Below are positions 61,476-64,000 of a DNA stretch of 64,000 bases, piece by piece (position 1 is the first letter of the stretch; each line of letters begins with the position of its first letter). The translations under genes and the position numbers were made by a program. The DNA comes from Solirubrobacter soli DSM 22325 (lineage in GTDB: Bacteria > Actinomycetota > Thermoleophilia > Solirubrobacterales > Solirubrobacteraceae): positions 248,001 through 312,000 of the forward strand of contig NZ_AUIK01000010.1 in assembly GCF_000423665.1 (NCBI RefSeq). Direction: 5' to 3'. The notes under the pieces are model-generated. The model was not told where the DNA came from. It saw only the letters and a list, made by a program, of their open reading frames with translations, and did not search any database.

Positions 61476-62951
61476 ATGAGGACGCTCCTCCCACCCGCCC
61501 CTGGCGCTGCGCCGGCGGGCTCCGACCGCGAGGCGCGCGTCCGCGCGCTCGGCCGTCAGATCGCCGCCGGCCAGGCCGCCGCGGGCCGCGGCCGTACCCA
61601 CGCGCTGGAGGACCGCGGCATGGAGCTGCTCTCGCGCGACCCGGCCTTGAAGGCCGCGCTGTTTCGTCTTGTGGACGTGGCCCCCGCTTGCTCGGGGCCG
61701 CGCGAAGTGGCCGCCCACCTCGCATCTCTCCTCGGCGAGGTGGAGCGGCCGCTCGCGCCTTCCGACGCGGGCGGGACGGGCCGCGGCGCCGATGGGCGAG
61801 GCCGCGCGCGCGGCGGCGACACGTCACGAAGCGGACGCGGCGGTCCCATACGCGGCGTTGCGTATGAGCCCGTAGCGGCGATACGCAATGCGTCGTTGCG
61901 GCCCGTATCGAGCCGCGCGGTGGGTGGCGTGGCGGGGCTCGCGGTGCACCGGATGGCGAAGCGGTTCATCGTCGGCGCGGGGCCGAAGGAGGCCATTCCC
62001 GCGCTGCAGCGCCTGTGGGTGAGCGGCGCGGCGACGTCCGTCGACCTGCTCGGCGAGGCGACCGTCACCGCCGCCGAGGCCGACCGCTACGCGCAGCGCT
62101 GCGACGAGGCTTTGCGCACACTTGCGCATTCCGTAACACCTTGGCCCGCGCGGCCGACGCTCGAGGCGGACTCGTACGGCCCGATCCCGCGGGTGAACCT
62201 CTCCGTGAAGGTCACCGCGCTCACCGCCCGCGTGCGCAGCGAGGCGCCCGAGCTCGGGATCGAGGACGCCAAGCACCGGCTGCGCGGACTGTTGCGCACG
62301 GCCAAGGAGGTCGGGGCGCACCTGCACGTCGACATGGAGTCGATGGACAGCCGCGACCTGATCACCGAGCTCGTGATCCAGCTCCTGAATGAGCCGGAGT
62401 TCAAGCACGGGCCGAGCGCCGGGATCGTCCTGCAGGCCTACCTCCGCGACGCGGACGAGCAGCTCGACCGCCTGCTCGACGGCTACGCCGCGGCCGAACG
62501 CACCACGCCGCTCACGATCCGCCTGGTCAAGGGCGCGTACTGGGAGCACGAGACCGTCAAGGCGCGCCAGCACGGGTGGACGCCCCCGGTGTTCGAGGCC
62601 AAGGTCGAGTCGGACCGCAACTTCGAGCGCCTGACCAAGCGCCTGATCGCGTCGAGACCGCTCGTCCGACCCGCGATCGCGTCACACAACGTGCGCTCGA
62701 TCGCCCATGCGCTCGCCCACGCCGACGACCCGCGCGACATCGAGTTCCAGGTCCTGCGCGGCCTCGGCGACGATCTGCAGCAGGCGCTCGCGCAGATGGA
62801 TCTACGCGTCCGCACGTATTGCCCCGTAGGAGACCTCGTCGCCGGCATGAGCTACCTCGTGCGGCGGCTGCTCGAGAACACCTCCAATGACTCGTTCCTG
62901 TTGAGCCGTTCCCGCGGCGATGACCTCGACCACCTTCTCGCCGCCCCATGA
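61476..62951 (+). CDS. Proline dehydrogenase
   Basis: FAD enzyme oxidising proline to pyrroline-5-carboxylate. 491 aa with catalytic-barrel motifs: VNLSVKVTALT, HVDMESMDSRD, IRLVKGAYWEHE and the C-terminal GMSYLVRRLLENTSNDSF (RRxxEN). Residues 95-145 are an Arg/Gly-rich insert (TGRGADGRGRARGGD), encoded by locally odd sequence with an inverted repeat CATACGC/GCGTATG (61844-61863). The start (61476) has no clear ribosome site and may be further downstream. Coupled to P5C dehydrogenase by ATGA. Confidence 0.92.
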   Translation: MRTLLPPAPGAAPAGSDREARVRALGRQIAAGQAAAGRGRTHALEDRGMELLSRDPALKAALFRLVDVAPACSGPREVAAHLASLLGEVERPLAPSDAGGTGRGADGRGRARGGDTSRSGRGGPIRGVAYEPVAAIRNASLRPVSSRAVGGVAGLAVHRMAKRFIVGAGPKEAIPALQRLWVSGAATSVDLLGEATVTAAEADRYAQRCDEALRTLAHSVTPWPARPTLEADSYGPIPRVNLSVKVTALTARVRSEAPELGIEDAKHRLRGLLRTAKEVGAHLHVDMESMDSRDLITELVIQLLNEPEFKHGPSAGIVLQAYLRDADEQLDRLLDGYAAAERTTPLTIRLVKGAYWEHETVKARQHGWTPPVFEAKVESDRNFERLTKRLIASRPLVRPAIASHNVRSIAHALAHADDPRDIEFQVLRGLGDDLQQALAQMDLRVRTYCPVGDLVAGMSYLVRRLLENTSNDSFLLSRSRGDDLDHLLAAP

Positions 62952-64000
62952 CCGCCTTCATCAACGAACCCCTGCTCGAGCTGCGTCGCGCCCCCGTCCG
63001 GGAGACGCTCGTCGACGCGCTGGCCGCGCTCGACCTCAAGCTCCCGCTCAAAGTGCCTGTCGTCATCGGCGGCGAGGCGCGCGACGAGCCCACTTTCGAA
63101 TCGACCGATCCTGGCGCCCCCGAGCGGGTCGTCGCGCTGGCGACCGCGGCCACCCCCGCCGACGTGGACGCCGCGGTGCGGATGGCTGCCGCAGCCGCAC
63201 CGGCGTGGGAGGATCGCGGCGCTCATGCCCGCGCCGCGATCCTCTCGCGTGCAGCCGGTGAGCTGCGCAGACGACGCGCCACCCTCGCCGCGCTGGCCGT
63301 GCGCGAGTGCGCGAAGCCGTGGGCGGAGGCCGACGCCGACGTCTGCGAGGCGATCGACTTCCTCGAGTACTACGCGCAGCAGGCCGTCCAGCTCGAGCAC
63401 GCCGACGGGCTCGTCCAGCTCCCGGGCGAGCGCAACTCGATCCGCTACGCCGCCCGCGGCGTCGTCGCCGTCATCGGCCCGTGGAACTTCCCGCTCGCGA
63501 TCCCGTGTGGCATGGTCGCCGCGGGTCTCGCCACCGGCAACGGCGTCGTGCTCAAACCCGCCGAGCAGTCACCCGCCTGTGCCTACGCCGTCGTCGAGGC
63601 CCTGCTGGAAGCCGGCGTCCCCGAGGGTGTCATCAACTTCCTCCCCGGCGAGGGTGACGTCGGCGCCGCGCTCGTCGCCCACCCCGGCGTGCACACGATC
63701 GCGTTCACGGGCTCGGGCGCCGTCGGCCTGGAGATCCTGAAACGCAGCACGGACCTCGCCCCCGGCCAGCACCACCTCAAGCGCGTCGTCGCCGAGATGG
63801 GCGGGAAGAACTGCGTGATCGTGGACGCCGACGCCGACCTCGACGACGTCGTCCCCGCCCTCGCCTACTCCGCGTTCGGCTTCGCCGGCCAGAAGTGCAG
63901 CGCCGCGAGTCGCGCGCTCGTCCACGGGCGGATCGCCGACGCCCTCCTCGAGCGCCTGCACGGCGCCGTCGAGGCGCTGCTGGTCGACCAGGCGCAGCGC
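62948..64000 (+). CDS. Pyrroline-5-carboxylate dehydrogenase (cut by window end)
   Basis: Second enzyme of proline breakdown: P5C semialdehyde to glutamate with NAD. The 351 visible residues have PWNFPLAIP, FTGSGAVGLEI, VVAEMGGKNCVIVD with the catalytic Glu, and GFAGQKCSAASR with the catalytic Cys near 317. The long N-terminal arm (about 45 residues before the ALDH core) is typical of the P5CDH/PutA type. It overlaps proline dehydrogenase, so both steps are made together in place of a fused PutA. Confidence 0.93.
   Translation, partial: MTAFINEPLLELRRAPVRETLVDALAALDLKLPLKVPVVIGGEARDEPTFESTDPGAPERVVALATAATPADVDAAVRMAAAAAPAWEDRGAHARAAILSRAAGELRRRRATLAALAVRECAKPWAEADADVCEAIDFLEYYAQQAVQLEHADGLVQLPGERNSIRYAARGVVAVIGPWNFPLAIPCGMVAAGLATGNGVVLKPAEQSPACAYAVVEALLEAGVPEGVINFLPGEGDVGAALVAHPGVHTIAFTGSGAVGLEILKRSTDLAPGQHHLKRVVAEMGGKNCVIVDADADLDDVVPALAYSAFGFAGQKCSAASRALVHGRIADALLERLHGAVEALLVDQAQR

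Overview
The window is about 70% GC, with dense, often overlapping genes (many ATGA junctions) and frequent GTG or TTG starts. It carries an F420-dependent glucose-6-phosphate dehydrogenase, two LLM-class oxidoreductases, a CGNR-type regulator, a split PaaD and a chemotaxis pair. Together these point to a high-GC actinobacterium, most likely of the Thermoleophilia (Solirubrobacter/Conexibacter-like). That placement is inference: no rRNA or tRNA gene is visible.

Layout. 1-2.9 kb: a divergent aldehyde dehydrogenase (cut by the window edge) and a phenylacetyl-CoA epoxidase operon paaA-paaD-paaB-paaC plus a separate PaaD-type zinc ribbon; no PaaE reductase follows. 2.9-5 kb: a small unknown protein and two tandem-domain YbjQ-like proteins. 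5-10.2 kb: an aldo/keto reductase, a damaged chemoreceptor gene with cheW, and a NarL-type two-component pair. 10.2-13.1 kb: an ABC exporter. 13.1-20.1 kb: a gene remnant, a PrmC-related methyltransferase, a trypsin-like protease, a flavin monooxygenase, a methyltransferase, an unknown protein, and a CGNR regulator-citrate synthase operon with a palindromic operator. 20.1-26.7 kb: a frameshifted subtilase, a metzincin-type protease, an MFS transporter, an ECF sigma factor with its partner, an FKBP, and an unknown protein. 26.7-32.7 kb: an aromatic ammonia-lyase with a phenylalanine-lyase selectivity pair, then two paralogous exported proteins separated by a 30-bp tandem repeat. 32.8-41.4 kb: two DHA2 transporters (one with its TetR repressor), a VOC protein, DinB, an HXXEE protein, a serine hydrolase, and GC-rich minisatellites with an orphan sigma-28-like promoter. 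41.4-49.5 kb: an fgd-lactonase-dipeptidase operon, a DUF6510/flavin reductase/molybdopterin oxidoreductase cluster, and two membrane glycosyltransferases. 49.5-57.7 kb: an ECF42-like sigma factor with its DGPF protein, a lipoprotein, an OmpR-type two-component system, a LysR-controlled locus and an LLM oxidoreductase. 57.7-64 kb: a membrane-anchored ECF sigma factor with a 13-copy heptapeptide repeat, an alcohol dehydrogenase with a Gly/His insert, and proline dehydrogenase plus P5C dehydrogenase (cut by the window edge).

The most unusual observation is a 59-nt element found twice without gaps (1821-1879 and 7912-7970). Each copy lies between a stop codon and the start of the next gene, and each ends in that gene's likely ribosome-binding site. 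The copies share three strictly conserved blocks, and the differences in the best hairpin keep pairing. It looks like an unrecognised translational control RNA. A second theme is repeat expansion, both intergenic (30-bp and 34-bp minisatellites) and inside genes (sigma factor, alcohol dehydrogenase, proline dehydrogenase). A third is several frameshifted genes, which may be real decay or single-base sequence errors.
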